From the NCBI GenBank assembly GCA_002803225.1, contig NXFV01001380.1, positions 56,279 to 120,278 of the forward strand: a stretch of 64,000 nt of DNA, in the 5' to 3' direction. Positions within the stretch are counted from its first letter, which is position 1. Every line of letters starts with the position of its first letter. The notes beneath the pieces were generated by a model, which was given only the letters and a program-made list of their open reading frames with translations, was not told the DNA's origin and did no database searches. A program made the position numbers and the translations under genes. This DNA comes from Gamarada debralockiae (taxonomy: Eukaryota > Ascomycota > Leotiomycetes > Helotiales > Hyphodiscaceae). This document shows, piece after piece, positions 22,062 through 33,581 of this stretch.

Positions 22062-25053
22062 GATGGATGTTGGGATTTTGATCAGACTGATATGGGGATG
22101 GTTGATATTTTGAGAAGTGTACGCACACGTCGGCGATATGATTTGTGCACTGTCCATATTTCCTGGAGAGAGAAGTCATGACAATGTACTCCTTTCTGTT
22201 TCTATCAACCCAAAGAACCTGTTCCCTGACACTCTTTGTTGTCGGACAGTTCTGCTCCTTTCTCATTTTGATGTAGTAATGCGATTCTAGTGATAGAAAT
22301 CCAAGTCCATAGTGAATATCATAGTGCTAGTTTGACGGTTGGGTACAGCACTTCCCTAGGGCTTCAAATGCTCAATTATTTGAGCGCTTCAAAGAGGCAG
22401 GTGTCCACTCGACAAGGCTGAGGGTTGAATGTTACGTGGCAGAATGAACTGTGCAGCTTTTCTCAATGGTCCAAATGATTTGAACAATCCAGCGGTTGCA
22501 CGAGTTCTTCGCATCCCCGAAATTCGACGCCTACAAGGTCAAGCACTTCCGCACTTGGCTATTTCACCTGGCTTGATATCAGTCTCTCCCTCTGTCAGCC
22601 AATGACAAGTCACGTGTACGTTCTGAAGCAGGGAAGGAACGACTTGATCTTCAAAACGATGACTTGGATGAAATTGCAGATGTAATGGCTCGGAAATTCC
22701 CCAAATTTGCCCAATTTAAGCATCTCCAATGAAGTCATTGAGTCCAACAGTTGTGGCATTCAAAATCAGTCAGAGTCTCCGGCAGCTAGCTTAGGGTACC
22801 ATAATCAAAAGATTGTGAATAAGATACGGCCCCAGGAGCTGAGGAGTGAGAAGAGAAGGCTCATTTCCTTCTGGAAGTCACCTGAGTTGTGTGAGGCCTC
22901 AGCTTTGAAGTTCATCTCAACACAAATGCGGTACCACTCACATCACGACTTTCATTGGTCAGCATGGCCTGGCAAGGCGTGCGCTTCATCAGTGCATGCT
23001 GCCCTTGCATTTGGGTGGAAAGATCGGCAAAGCCTATCAGCAATCGGGACTCACTGTACCTTGCAATCGAGCTGTGTTCCCTGTCCGCCCCGAGCGAGGC
23101 TTCTATCCATGATTCGATACACGAGAGGTGAGGGAAGAAGCAAAAGAAGCAATCTGATATGGAGATGGAGAGAAGGTTCGGGAGGGCTATGTTTCGGAAG
23201 ATTTCCTTTTTCTTGAAACATACCCCTGAAATCCGATGAGCGCAGCCGATGAAACCTTGAAACTTTTGTTCCTGTGGGATGGGACAGTAGTTAAAACGGC
23301 AACCGTTCGGAGAAGATCTGATGGTCTGGATCCTTTGAGTTTAATGCAACCCTTCCGTTCCTGGTGACGAAATTTAAGCGGCACCTCGGTCGTTGTTCCA
23401 AAATTAGGACGACCAACGACACCGTCGAGGTTGGCCAGTTTTGGTCGTTGAAATTCTCGTTTGTCGAAGAGGTGAGAGGCCTCATCTGTTGCATGAAATC
23501 TTATCTCCACCAACGATTCAGAGAGAGGAGTGGTAATCAAAGCCAGAGAGTTCAGCCACATCTCAGTATCATAGGCCAATTTTCCAACTCAACGGTAGTG
23601 CTGGCCTACTCGAAGCCTCTCTATCTAAAATCTGAAGGGGTCATCTGAGGTCATGGTGCAGGCCACGAGGTCGATGACAGCGTGATGTGGCTGAACCGAC
23701 GCTGCATTACCCGTTGAAAGTACGAGATCGACGCGGACGTCGCCCCAGCGGCCCATGGATAGTAAAAATCGCCTTCCGGCAATTAGGAAAGGTCTGATGG
23801 AAGGAGATACCGAGCTAATTGATAGGCTTTTGAGGCGGTACACCAAGTTTGCAGCGTATTTCGGGGCAAAAGGAATGTACTTCGTAACCTCTCGTATCTC
23901 CTAAATGCCACGGGCGAATTGGGTTTCGTACCCCTTGCGGGCGTGCTTTGTGCTTCGTCTCGTGCAGGAGTTACCTCAAGGTTTTCTTTCCACTTCGAAC
24001 TTTTCAATAATTAGCTCCTTACGTGTCAGAGTACAATTCGGAAAGCCATCAATACTCCATGTGCGCAGGTCACGTCGTTTCTTCCGTATTTGAGCGGGCG
24101 TGCAGATTGAAGGGAAGAGTTGCATGAGGAAGATAGGTGAGCTGTCCATTCACGAGACTTAAGGCCTGCTCGTCCGTTGACCTGGGTGGCGTCGCGCTCA
24201 GGCGTTGAAGGGGTGCAGTTGGAAGCTAAAAAGCAGGCTTGGTGCAACTAGGATGTAAGCTACTATTCGTAGAACAAAAAGTCTTAACGAGGGTTGTGGC
24301 ATTTTAGAACACGAGTCAAGACTACTTCTTGAGGGGCACGCTCTGAACGGGGGCCAAAGGTTGTTACTCAGACCGTTGAGGTCAAGGAGACGTAATAGCT
24401 GCGTCCTATGGTGCATGTCCTACAATCTCGCTGCACGAAGCTTCTCTATGCTACTCCATTCAGGTCCCGAGGAAAGTAGCTCCCGAATTAGTAGTGGCTT
24501 GATATTCCTCCATAACCTTGTTGCCCTGCTGCCCTTGCTCGCGCCTTGTTGAAAGGACTGTCGGCTGTGCGCGAAGCTCGAAGGAGCTGGCCGAGAGCTG
24601 AAGATAGAACCAGAGAACGACATCCCCCTCCCTTCTTCCGCGACAGCACTCCTACATACTTTAAACCCGTCTCCATAACACCTTCCTACCCAAATATTAC
24701 AAAAAAGAACATCACATTCTCTTCAATTAAATACACCCCACTTTCCTTCCTACCAAAAATATCCTCACCGTCATTCTTCCCAAAGTCGCCACTCGCGCAC
24801 CGACCTTCCGAAGATATGCGAACGCAAACGCAGACGACTTCCTTACATCGGCTTTTTGATATACTAATCGCGACAACGAAGACCTCGTAAGGCACGCGCA
24901 ATACGCTTTCTGACCCTATCCTTGTGTCAAATTTAACGAATTCATGGCGACTTTCGACGCGCATACGAGATAGGGTCGAACGGGTTGGATACGATTCGAG
25001 CTGCTTATCCAAGGAGTGGCACCGTCTCCCAATTGTTAATAACGGATGGAAAT
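22062..25053. other. Long gene-free region
   Basis: Nearly 3 kb in which I recognise no gene, RNA or repeat. Longer frames at 22707-23216 (+) and 23187-23579 (-) have no family features and overlap each other in opposite directions. The last 350 bp (about 24650-25050) are pyrimidine-rich and are probably the promoter and leader of the next gene. Confidence 0.45.
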
Positions 25054-27627
25054 ATGGGCATGTGGCCCTTTCGAAGAAAGAGTAACAGAAAACAATCGCC
25101 TGGTGGGGCAGAGATCCCACGATCGGAGGAAGAGACCATGCATGACGCAGGGACACAGCGGGACCCTGGAAGGAATAATGGGGCCGAAATAAATTTGACG
25201 GGGCCTGAAAGAAGGAGAAGCAGGAGGGATAGCCAGAGGAGACGGAAGTCATCCAAAGATTCGAAGAAATTGCAACGAGATCCTGAAAGACGTCGAACAT
25301 ACAGCTTCTCACCGGGGAGGAATGATAGTATAAGAGTACCTCGAGATTCGAATCGACCCCCTGTTCCTCTAGTACCATCGCAGCATAAGGGCAAAGCAGT
25401 CAGGCCGGACACAGAGAAACCAGAACCTTCGTCAGTTGGGAAGAAGCCAGTTCGAGCCAGTACACAGCCTCCAGAGACAACCGCACAAGATTGGCAGAGG
25501 GTTCCTACACTCCACAAGAGGAGTGCTCAAGATCTGGCGCGCCGGAAGTCAAGCAAGAAGCGGAAGGAGGAGCATGATCGAGAGGCAGAGATTAAAGCCA
25601 TGGTGGCATTTATGCCTACGAGGCCAGCAACAGAATCTGGCGCTGCTGGCAGGCCGATGAAGAGGGAGAGCAAAAAGATGCATGAGGGATTGAATCGCAA
25701 CCTCCAGAATCCATCCTCCGATATTTCGTTGCCATTGGCAGAATCGATCCATTCCTCCCTCTCCTCGATATCCGAACACCAAACATCCTACAAATTATCC
25801 GCATTCGACATGTTGGCACCACGACCTACAATTCGATACTCCAAAAATCCTCGATACGCCCCACCTGATAGATCCGAGCCAAGGAAGAGGAGGATATTGG
25901 AGAGGGTGCCAATTCCAGAAGAGACATTGAAGGCTAATAAAAGAATCGACGATCTTGCAGATGATCTGGATGCAAGTGAGCTGCGAGAGCTCATGGAGCG
26001 GGACCAAAAGCGGAGAGAAAGGAAGAAATTGGTGGAAAAGATGAAGATGGAGAAGAAGCTTGCCAGGCGGCAGGAGAAGCAAAGGGAGGATGAATCAACA
26101 GCTGTCAGGGAAGGCACCCCACCACCTCCGAATATGGAACGGGGAGTGCTGGGGAGAGATGTAATCGGCTTGGGAATAGGGACTTCTGCGGTGGTTACTT
26201 CGAGCAAGAGAAAGGGATCAGCAACTTCTGAAACTGGGAGAGAAAAGCGTCCCGCGGAAGCCTTCCGAGAAGACACGACGGCGAGTGCACACAAGCCGTT
26301 CAGTGAGTTCCATCGCAGTGCTAGTCTGGCATCTGAGCAACTCACACCGGGCTCTGAGCATTCGGACCCTGTCATTGAGGTAGCTCGAGTAGGGACTGTG
26401 GAGAAGGCCAATGTTTCTCCTCCCGCGTCGCCGAGAGGTCACGCTCGAGCAGCATCGAGTATATCGCAGATGATGGAGCTCGGAAGGCCAGACAAGACCG
26501 AAGCACCAGTGGCCCCCAAAATTCCGGAACCTGTCAGACAACCTGCCTCGGAAAGCCCTTCTCGGGTGCCCCCCCAGTCGTGGAAATCATTCTTCAAAAG
26601 GAGCAAGACCAAGCGAGCTTCAACCCCATCATCATTCTCCAACACATCACGAGACTCCATGCAGAACGGCCAGGGACCTCAAATTGGTTACACCCCGTTC
26701 AGATCAACGTCCAATATCCCAAAGCGGACTATGTCTAAATTTAGGGAAGATCTTCCAGAGCTCCCAATATCACCACCGGACTCTAGAATGCAATCTCCTG
26801 AAGCCGATGCTGTTCCACCGATACGAACGGATTATCCAGACAAGAAGACTGGCAACAGGCCGTCAACCGACGACCCACGAGTACGTTACGATACGCCAAC
26901 CAGTGGTTATAGATCAGTTGATGCAATGCGATTGCGAGATGAGACACCTACAAGTGGTCACCGATCAGTTGATGCACCTTCTCCTGAACCCACAGCAGTC
27001 TTATCACAATCGTTGGCGTCAATTGACTCGGAAGGCTCGTGGCTGTCAGGTCGAAAAGGGGGATCGAAACGAGGTTCCGCACAACTAACTTCCCATCCCC
27101 TTCGTGACAGCGCAAGCTCACTTCAGAAACGATACAAGGAGTATTCCGAATCAGCTGAAGAAGCTGAAGAGCTTGGGATTGCGGAGGACGAATACTTCAG
27201 TCGTTTATCACCCGGACCTGATGACCAGCACAAGATCCACAGGCAGTCGGCCGCAAATCAATCAAGCGACGAAGAAGATGGCGGAAGTATGGGGGGTCCC
27301 GTCCTTTCAGAACAAACCAAATGGGGCGCAGTAGCAAGGCATCCGACTGTGGTTCACCGTGAGCCTCGAGCCAAGTCCAGGGAGGGTCTTCTGAACGAGT
27401 ACGTTGATTCTGGCAGTGAACCACCTGGAGAATCCCCGCAAGAAATGAGTGGTAATCGAAAGAGCTATGGATTTAACAAGGACCTAATTGAGGAAGATGA
27501 GCCGAGTGTCCATAGAGCTTCGAGTGTTGACCTGGGTACAGGCCATGTGCGGCATATTTCTGCCGGCTCGGCGAGGTTGCTGGAGCTGAAGAAGTCGGCG
27601 GATGGAAGGAGGATGAGCTCTGGTTAG
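25054..27627 (+). CDS. Large intrinsically disordered protein, conserved-hypothetical type
   Basis: One exon of 857 aa from the first ATG of the open frame (MGMWPFRRKS). It is very rich in Ser, Arg, Lys, Pro and Glu. I see no catalytic motif, signal peptide or membrane segment. Around residues 285-345 there is an ordered-looking section: a short motif YSKNPRYAPPD, then ERVPIPEETLKANKRIDD, then a strongly charged helix (ELRELMERDQKRRERKKLVEK) likely to form a coiled coil. Later, RYDTPTSGYRSVDA is followed at once by RDETPTSGHRSVDA, a short internal duplication (about 26890-26975). The N-terminal MGxWPFRRKS start resembles conserved hypothetical proteins of filamentous ascomycetes, but I cannot assign a function. 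The many Ser/Pro sites suggest phosphorylation. Confidence 0.8.
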   Translation: MGMWPFRRKSNRKQSPGGAEIPRSEEETMHDAGTQRDPGRNNGAEINLTGPERRRSRRDSQRRRKSSKDSKKLQRDPERRRTYSFSPGRNDSIRVPRDSNRPPVPLVPSQHKGKAVRPDTEKPEPSSVGKKPVRASTQPPETTAQDWQRVPTLHKRSAQDLARRKSSKKRKEEHDREAEIKAMVAFMPTRPATESGAAGRPMKRESKKMHEGLNRNLQNPSSDISLPLAESIHSSLSSISEHQTSYKLSAFDMLAPRPTIRYSKNPRYAPPDRSEPRKRRILERVPIPEETLKANKRIDDLADDLDASELRELMERDQKRRERKKLVEKMKMEKKLARRQEKQREDESTAVREGTPPPPNMERGVLGRDVIGLGIGTSAVVTSSKRKGSATSETGREKRPAEAFREDTTASAHKPFSEFHRSASLASEQLTPGSEHSDPVIEVARVGTVEKANVSPPASPRGHARAASSISQMMELGRPDKTEAPVAPKIPEPVRQPASESPSRVPPQSWKSFFKRSKTKRASTPSSFSNTSRDSMQNGQGPQIGYTPFRSTSNIPKRTMSKFREDLPELPISPPDSRMQSPEADAVPPIRTDYPDKKTGNRPSTDDPRVRYDTPTSGYRSVDAMRLRDETPTSGHRSVDAPSPEPTAVLSQSLASIDSEGSWLSGRKGGSKRGSAQLTSHPLRDSASSLQKRYKEYSESAEEAEELGIAEDEYFSRLSPGPDDQHKIHRQSAANQSSDEEDGGSMGGPVLSEQTKWGAVARHPTVVHREPRAKSREGLLNEYVDSGSEPPGESPQEMSGNRKSYGFNKDLIEEDEPSVHRASSVDLGTGHVRHISAGSARLLELKKSADGRRMSSG

Positions 27628-29097
27628 GAAGGGGTTGAATGGTGGGACGGTGTTGCTAGAGAACGGACGATGGACACGACACGACAGAGACACGACACTC
27701 ATTGACTTTATTTCCTTGCCTGTATTACGACAGTCGATATCGACACCACACTCCTTTGAACATTTTCTTGGACCTACTTCAGAAGTCTCTCACTTCGACA
27801 TTTCATTTGCGCCATCATCGTCTCATGTCACTCAATCGTGGACTTGTCGTCAGTCTCCAGTCAACACCCATACCTACCAAAAACATCTCTTCCAACCAAA
27901 ACTCAATATCAACACATCACACGACACGAATCGATATAACACGCGTTGCACGACGATTTTTCTTCTTTTAAGTCACGATTGATTCCCCACCCATGCACAT
28001 AGATTTTCTTGCTTTGTTATCAAATTTGGTTTAATCTCGGCGGGGGTTTTGGGTGTTGGACCTCAAAAGATAGGCACGGATTGGGGGTGGAAGGGACAAA
28101 GACGGCGTCACTCCCTCTGCTGTTGGTTCCCTTGGATTGGGATCTGGTGGATAGGCTGTAAGGTAATAAAGTGGGGAGAATACTGTACTTGCGAAATACC
28201 AAAGTAGAGTCTGCAGAGCAGGCTCTGAGCAAATATGCCATGAATACTAGTCAGATAGTCAATTGACAGTATTTGGACTTCTTGACCTTAGTACCCTGGA
28301 CAACACCAATTCTGCCCCGATCGGAAACGAATCTTGCATTTCTCGGGCTTTCTGTTCGTGCTTTCGATCTCGATTCCACCCCCTCTTCGGACGGTGGGGA
28401 CGACCTTTCCCGCCGCCTAATCACGTCATGGGCGCCCAATGTGAGATTTCGTGTCACGTTGCCGCGGGGTTGATAGAGAGGACGCTTGATATGATAAGCA
28501 AGAGATCTCGGCCATCTCAGAAACAGCCTGTCTTTCACAACCAACACAAATACTCCAACGCACGCAAGACGAAAAAGAAGCTTCACGAGATTTCGAGAGT
28601 GTTCTGCAAGTAAATACCAACGAGGTAAGCAATTGCCATTCCTTCAGTTCATGATTCCATCACATCTCCCTGCCGCGGCCTTGCCTCTGTTTCGTCATCA
28701 TCAAAGCAGCAGCGATACCGCGGGGTATTCGTGTGTTGTCGTGAAGACTCGGGAATGGGATCGCGGAACAAACGCAACACTGCAGAACCAAGGTAATGGA
28801 AACGCAGAAAACGGTCTGGGGGCGCACAGGCCGGAATCAAAGAAATTTGAGATCTCGGATCATCTTCCTGCAGCCATCCAGCGCTGTATCCATCCGCTTA
28901 CTCAGTGGTTCTCTCTCAAGCGAGTTCCGCCAGTCAAAGGAATGTCTTCGGACCGCTCGCGTCATCGAGAGCTTTCTGCACCTTAGAAATCAACATCACA
29001 CAACAATCCCGCGACACCACAGCCTCGTTACATTCCTCTTCACTTTTAATACTTTCAAATCCCGACTCATCCACTTTTTGATATTTAAAGAAGCTGG
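27628..29097. other. Intergenic region, no gene seen
   Basis: About 1.5 kb between the disordered-protein gene and the thioredoxin gene. Short overlapping frames exist on both strands but none looks like a protein. The last ~100 bp form the probable leader of the thioredoxin gene. Confidence 0.45.
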
Positions 29098-29661
29098 ATG
29101 TCATTCTTCGTTCGATCATCGAAACTTACCGCGCAAGCAATCAGATCCACATCAACGAACAATCTACGACTCAAGCAAAACTTCTTCAGAGGATTTAAAT
29201 CAACTGCTATTAATATGGGTGTCCACAATATCGCAAAGTACGTACGCTACTATTCCCGAATGGTGATGAGAGGTGCTAACATGAAACAGCAAGAGCGAAT
29301 TCGATTCTGCCATCAAGGACAACAAGGTCGTCGTTCTCGACGCCTTCGCGACCTGGTGCGGTCCTTGCAAAGTCATTGCCCCGCAAGTCGTCAAGTGAGT
29401 GCCCCTTCCGCTTTCGCATCATCGCCACACAAATAAAGACGAAAAAATACTAACATTTTACGTCCCAGGTTCTCCGATGAATACACCGGCGCACACTTCA
29501 TCAAGCTCGACGTCGACGAAGTCCCCGACGTCGCCCAAGAACTCGGTATTCGCGCCATGCCCACCTTCCTGATCTTCAAGAGCGGCGAGAAGGTTGCTGA
29601 GGTCGTTGGTGCGAACCCCAAGGCGCTTTTGGCTGCTATTCAGGATGCTCTTAAGGAGTAA
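29098..29661 (+). CDS. trxA: Thioredoxin, with a possible mitochondrial presequence from an upstream in-frame start
   Basis: Exons 29098-29237, 29290-29394 and 29469-29661. From the upstream ATG (29098) the product is 145 aa. From the inner ATG (29215, MGVHNIANKSEF) it is 106 aa, the usual thioredoxin length. The active site is WCGPC at residues 30-34 of the short form, in [12 protein letters not shown], followed by the cis-Pro motif [10 protein letters not shown]. The 39-residue extension ([17 protein letters not shown]...) has many Arg, Lys, Ser and Thr and no acidic residue, like a mitochondrial presequence. One gene may therefore supply cytosolic and mitochondrial forms by alternative starts. 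Introns of 52 and 74 bp have GT/AG ends. Thioredoxin reduces protein disulfides with electrons from NADPH through thioredoxin reductase. Confidence 0.92.
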
Positions 29662-30090
29662 ATAGGAGGATAGATAAAATAGGATGACCGGGAGGGATAT
29701 TTTGAGATGGGATAGACTGCATGGATTGGATAGGATGGACGGATACTTGATACACATGGCCTGCGTGCTATAGAGGCAGTCTGAGAATGCATCGGTGATT
29801 TTCCAAGGGTGGTTCTGTTGTGCTTTGATGATATCTTGGGATGGTGCAGTGATGTCCGTGAACTGCCAACGTACTTCTGCAGCCCGAAGCAGAACCCGCC
29901 AAGTGGCCAAACCATTGGCTCTCTATGCCGACTTTTTTATTTCAGCTCTGCACCAGCTTCCATTTAATTTCAAGGTGCTGTGATAATGTGCATTAAACCT
30001 GGATCATTCAAAAACGCTAAGAAGTGTTGACTTCTTACATCCTAGAGTAGGAGAACTGAAGGATTTAAAGGTAAGCCGTGCAAGCAGAGA
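29662..30090. other. Intergenic, downstream of thioredoxin
   Basis: About 430 bp, probably including the thioredoxin 3' untranslated region. No gene is visible. Confidence 0.45.
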
Positions 30091-31152
30091 GTGTCCTCTA
30101 ATATGGAAGATTTACGCTTGGGAAGTTTCAGTCCGGAGGCTCAAGGCCCAGTGTCCACATTCGCTACGACTTCAACCCCGGCATGCCTCACCCCAAAGAC
30201 GAGCTTGAAGTTCTGGCCTGCTACAGCAACCCCAAACAAGCGGCCAGACACACACTCAAGACATCTAAAGCTCAATGCGAGCCCGCATTCTCCCGCCAAG
30301 ATATCAGAAGCTTTTGTTACACGTGGCTGACCCTATATTGCGGGAGCATGCTGTTGATGGAAAGCGGCTATGGATAATCACCCTGGAATGCATTATATTA
30401 CTGTCGAGGGGAAGGAATTTGAGCTCTTGACGATGTTCGACCATGGGATCATGACTATGGAGAGGATCCTGATGAGCATGAATACGAAGACGATGATAAT
30501 GACGCTGATGACAATAATGGGTTCGGGGATGGGGATGAAGACGATGTTGACCTTCCAGGACCAGCCGAAGGACATGGCGATGGGTTAGCGAAACCCCCAG
30601 CACCAATATCTGCCCCATCAAATACTCCAGCCCCAAATGCTTCAACTCCACACTCTGCACACCAACATGCTCCGGCCCAAAGTACTTCCTGTCCACACGC
30701 TCCTGTCACGAAACCTTGCGGGCCCCTCAAATCCCAGGCGGCCAACCCAACTGCCTGTCAGGCAAAGTTTTCACGGCCCCTGGCGAGCAGCACCCTTCAA
30801 CGAATCACAGCTTCGGGCCATCATCAATCATTACTTTGGCACTTTAGTTCACTTCCACGCGAAAGCGCATAAGATTGACTTCGTAAATATTGGCAATATC
30901 AGCGATATAGCTGAGCTGGTTACCATGAGGTCGATCCAAGACCATAGGATTGTCGAAATGACTCGAAGCGCCTTCTTTAGCTATATTGAGGATCGGTCTA
31001 CTCGGATCAGAAGTGCTTTGCAAAGGCGGGATGCGGACGCCGCTGGGCTGGGTACTGAGGGGCAACCGGCTGCGAGGAAGCAGCGGGTTGAAAGCTCAGT
31101 ACAAGGGACAGCACAGGTACAGAGGCGCGAGAAGTGGTCTACGGAGCTTTGA
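30091..31152 (+). pseudogene. Coding-like mosaic, possibly a decayed or mis-spliced gene of unknown family
   Basis: Stretches in different plus-strand frames have protein-like composition. One frame at about 30440-30870 reads as an acidic run (DHDYGEDPDEHEYEDDDN), then a Pro/Ala/Ser-rich linker. A different frame at 30780-31152 reads FNESQLRAIINHYFG, AHKIDFVNIGNISDIAELV and IEDRSTRIRSAL, which looks like an ordered domain. I could not join them with convincing introns, and no start was certain. Either this is a pseudogene or a real gene whose introns I missed. I recognise no family. Confidence 0.3.
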
Positions 31153-32447
31153 AGGAGCAGATGCAGAGGGTGGGAGCTAAGTCTATTCATGGGCCTTCGT
31201 TTCACAATTCACAGTGGCGGCAATGTAAGATCCTTCTCTAAATGAATGTCCAGGACGATCTCCTGACCTCTTTCAGCATATCTCAATTGTCAATGTAATT
31301 GTAGAAGACAAAGAAGTCGACGAAGTCTGTCATAATTACCCGGCATTTCTTTCTTCCTCATCAGTTCATTCGCATCATGAATGGGCGGATAGCTCTACAC
31401 AGACCATATCTAGATCTGGACTACGGCTTGACAATGATCTAGCCAGGAAATCATCCAGCATGGGCAGCAGATTCAATGCAGACGGAAGTTTCTGTCGTAC
31501 TGGACGGGATTCACGGCTTAATTCCTTGTTCTTCTTCCTACTTACTCGTCTTCGAGCTGAGATCACGAGCTATGATCGACCGATCTCATGCAAGTGCGGA
31601 AATCTGGGGAGAAATTCGACGCAAATAAGTTGTTTGCCAACGAGAATTCCAATGACAACAACATTGGAGAGGGCCGAGAGAATTGAGAGACTCGATTCCG
31701 TAGTTCGACGAGCCACACGAAAGCCGGCAAGTGCCTGAAGTATGTTCCTACCTGACGGCACAAGGTCTAGAGGGCGTTGAATCCTTCTTATTTTATTAAA
31801 ACTCCAGGTCTCATTACCCACCTAAAGCTAATCGGCTTCTGATGATCATAGTCAGATTATGTAGTAGAACATCTTCGTCATATCTGGATTTTGAAGGTCT
31901 GACACCCTGGAGAGCGCAGAGGTTTGATAAAAAGAGTATCTGCGACGTAGGACGGCAAGCTGCGCGTCTGTCTTTGAGGAAGCACTTGACTGTGAGAGCA
32001 AGCAGCAAGTCATTGACCGCAAGACATCTCTTCTAGAAAGTTTCAGTACGGAAATGTGTCAGGACCGGCAGGTTGTCACCAGGCCGTGCATTTGAAGTTG
32101 ATGCGCCTTGTTAGCATTGATAAAGAACATTTAGACTATATTGTCTTTACTACTCTGCCTACTTACGCCGTCTTAAAGAACCATTGTGCTCAGTACAAGG
32201 CTCTTTATTCTTTGATAAAGATGGAGAATGAATGTGCTGCTTAAGAGGCTCTTTGTTTCTTTGTAAGAATAATGGCCATTGTTCTCCGCAGACATTTATA
32301 TACTACCAGGGAGAAGTCTCCAGTTCCGCAGAAGCTTTCGATTCAAATTTCGTCAAACTTGACGTTTGACCTTACACAAATTTACAGCAACTACCCATTG
32401 AGACCCCAACAATATTCCAAAGACCACTCTGCCAATCAAACGCCAGG
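31153..32447. other. Intergenic region, no gene seen
   Basis: About 1.3 kb with short random frames only. The part from 32260 to 32447 is probably the promoter and leader of the RING gene. Confidence 0.45.
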
Positions 32448-33581
32448 ATGTGTCGAATTCTCGTCGAGCATAAGTTTATAAACTGCAGCCACATCGACAC
32501 CTGGGAAATACCATCCCTGGACCCGAATTGCAATGGAATTCTACACCGCATGAGGTACGACAGCACGAAGGTATGTAAACATTGCTGGGTCGCCCAAGGA
32601 TTGAGGAAGAAGGACTGGAAACAAGCGACCGTGGAGCTCGGTTTTGAGGGTGACTGGTTTCAACATCGCAACGTCAACCAAATACACTATCCGATCCAGG
32701 AAGTTGGCGCCACACCCACTGTTCCGAATTGTCCAACTTGGCGTAGAAGGCATTACTGGCACACACGAATGTGGGCCGCAAGACAATTGAACCTGCAGCG
32801 AATAGCCCGAGTAATTGAACTCGAAATGTGGAATGATATGGGCCAACCCCCTATTGTTCCAAACGTCTCGAACATTGATGTTGACGATAGAGATGGAGGC
32901 GAACTTTTAGAGATTGTGCCAATCGAGGACCTCGCGCCCGGCGACAGGGTATGTGCGCTTTGTAGGTGCCCATATGTTGGCTCTACCGGGGAGCCAGAAG
33001 ACCTTTGTTCTGGCGGCGGCGAAGTCGCCAGAAGACTTCCCTGCGGCCATAGTTACGGCATCGAGTGCATCATAACAGGATGGAGACATTCACTGGATAC
33101 TTTGGGAGAGGCGCGATGTCCTTTCCCATTGTGTCGTGTCCCGTTCCAGGTTCAGCTTTGGCCCCCAAGGACTTCCAAGACTAGGCCGGAACAAATGGCC
33201 GCTGAATACTACGCCAAGTACTATGACGGACAGAGACCAATAGGCCCCAATTACCCTGAGCTAGACCCAGAAGCGATCACCTTCCCAGAGTACGCTTTGA
33301 TTTGGTGTTCGATCGTCGCGGCTCTTCCTATGTTTGCAACTGTAAACCACTCCCTTGGGATATGGGGCTCAAAGCACGGTAAGTTGCCATACGATCAAAT
33401 GGCAGTCGTAGTTGTCGCCGGTGCCGTTCTCCAGATCACCTGGCTGCTGGCGCTACTTTTCTCTCCACTCATCTTCATCCTTTGGCTCATCTACAGGTAC
33501 TGGTTATTGTACAGAACAAGCATCGTCGCAAGGCTCCGGGCCATCTTTTTGGTTGCTGTTGAAACTATCCGAGGAAGTTAA
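32448..33581 (+). CDS. RING-finger membrane protein, putative E3 ubiquitin ligase
   Basis: A single exon of 377 aa. Residues 169-230 form a RING-like zinc domain: C169-x2-C172, C187, CGH (C199/H201), C207 and a final CPFPLCR (C224/C229). The last pair is spaced C-x4-C instead of the usual C-x2-C, so the fold is a variant or the true ligands differ slightly. The N-terminal third carries further cysteines (C13, C28, C43, C46) in a pattern often seen in fungal proteins with a small Cys-rich head. Two hydrophobic segments follow (about 280-305 and 318-350), suggesting a membrane-anchored ligase with the RING on the N-terminal side. RING proteins recruit E2 enzymes for ubiquitin transfer; substrate and membrane are unknown. 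The gene ends 80 bp before the left inverted repeat of the NLR-bearing segment. Confidence 0.78.
   Translation: MCRILVEHKFINCSHIDTWEIPSLDPNCNGILHRMRYDSTKVCKHCWVAQGLRKKDWKQATVELGFEGDWFQHRNVNQIHYPIQEVGATPTVPNCPTWRRRHYWHTRMWAARQLNLQRIARVIELEMWNDMGQPPIVPNVSNIDVDDRDGGELLEIVPIEDLAPGDRVCALCRCPYVGSTGEPEDLCSGGGEVARRLPCGHSYGIECIITGWRHSLDTLGEARCPFPLCRVPFQVQLWPPRTSKTRPEQMAAEYYAKYYDGQRPIGPNYPELDPEAITFPEYALIWCSIVAALPMFATVNHSLGIWGSKHGKLPYDQMAVVVVAGAVLQITWLLALLFSPLIFILWLIYRYWLLYRTSIVARLRAIFLVAVETIRGS

Noticed and set aside
22707..23216. 169-codon plus-strand frame
   Set aside because: No domain, no low-complexity or compositional sign of coding, and it sits among equally long random frames on the other strand.
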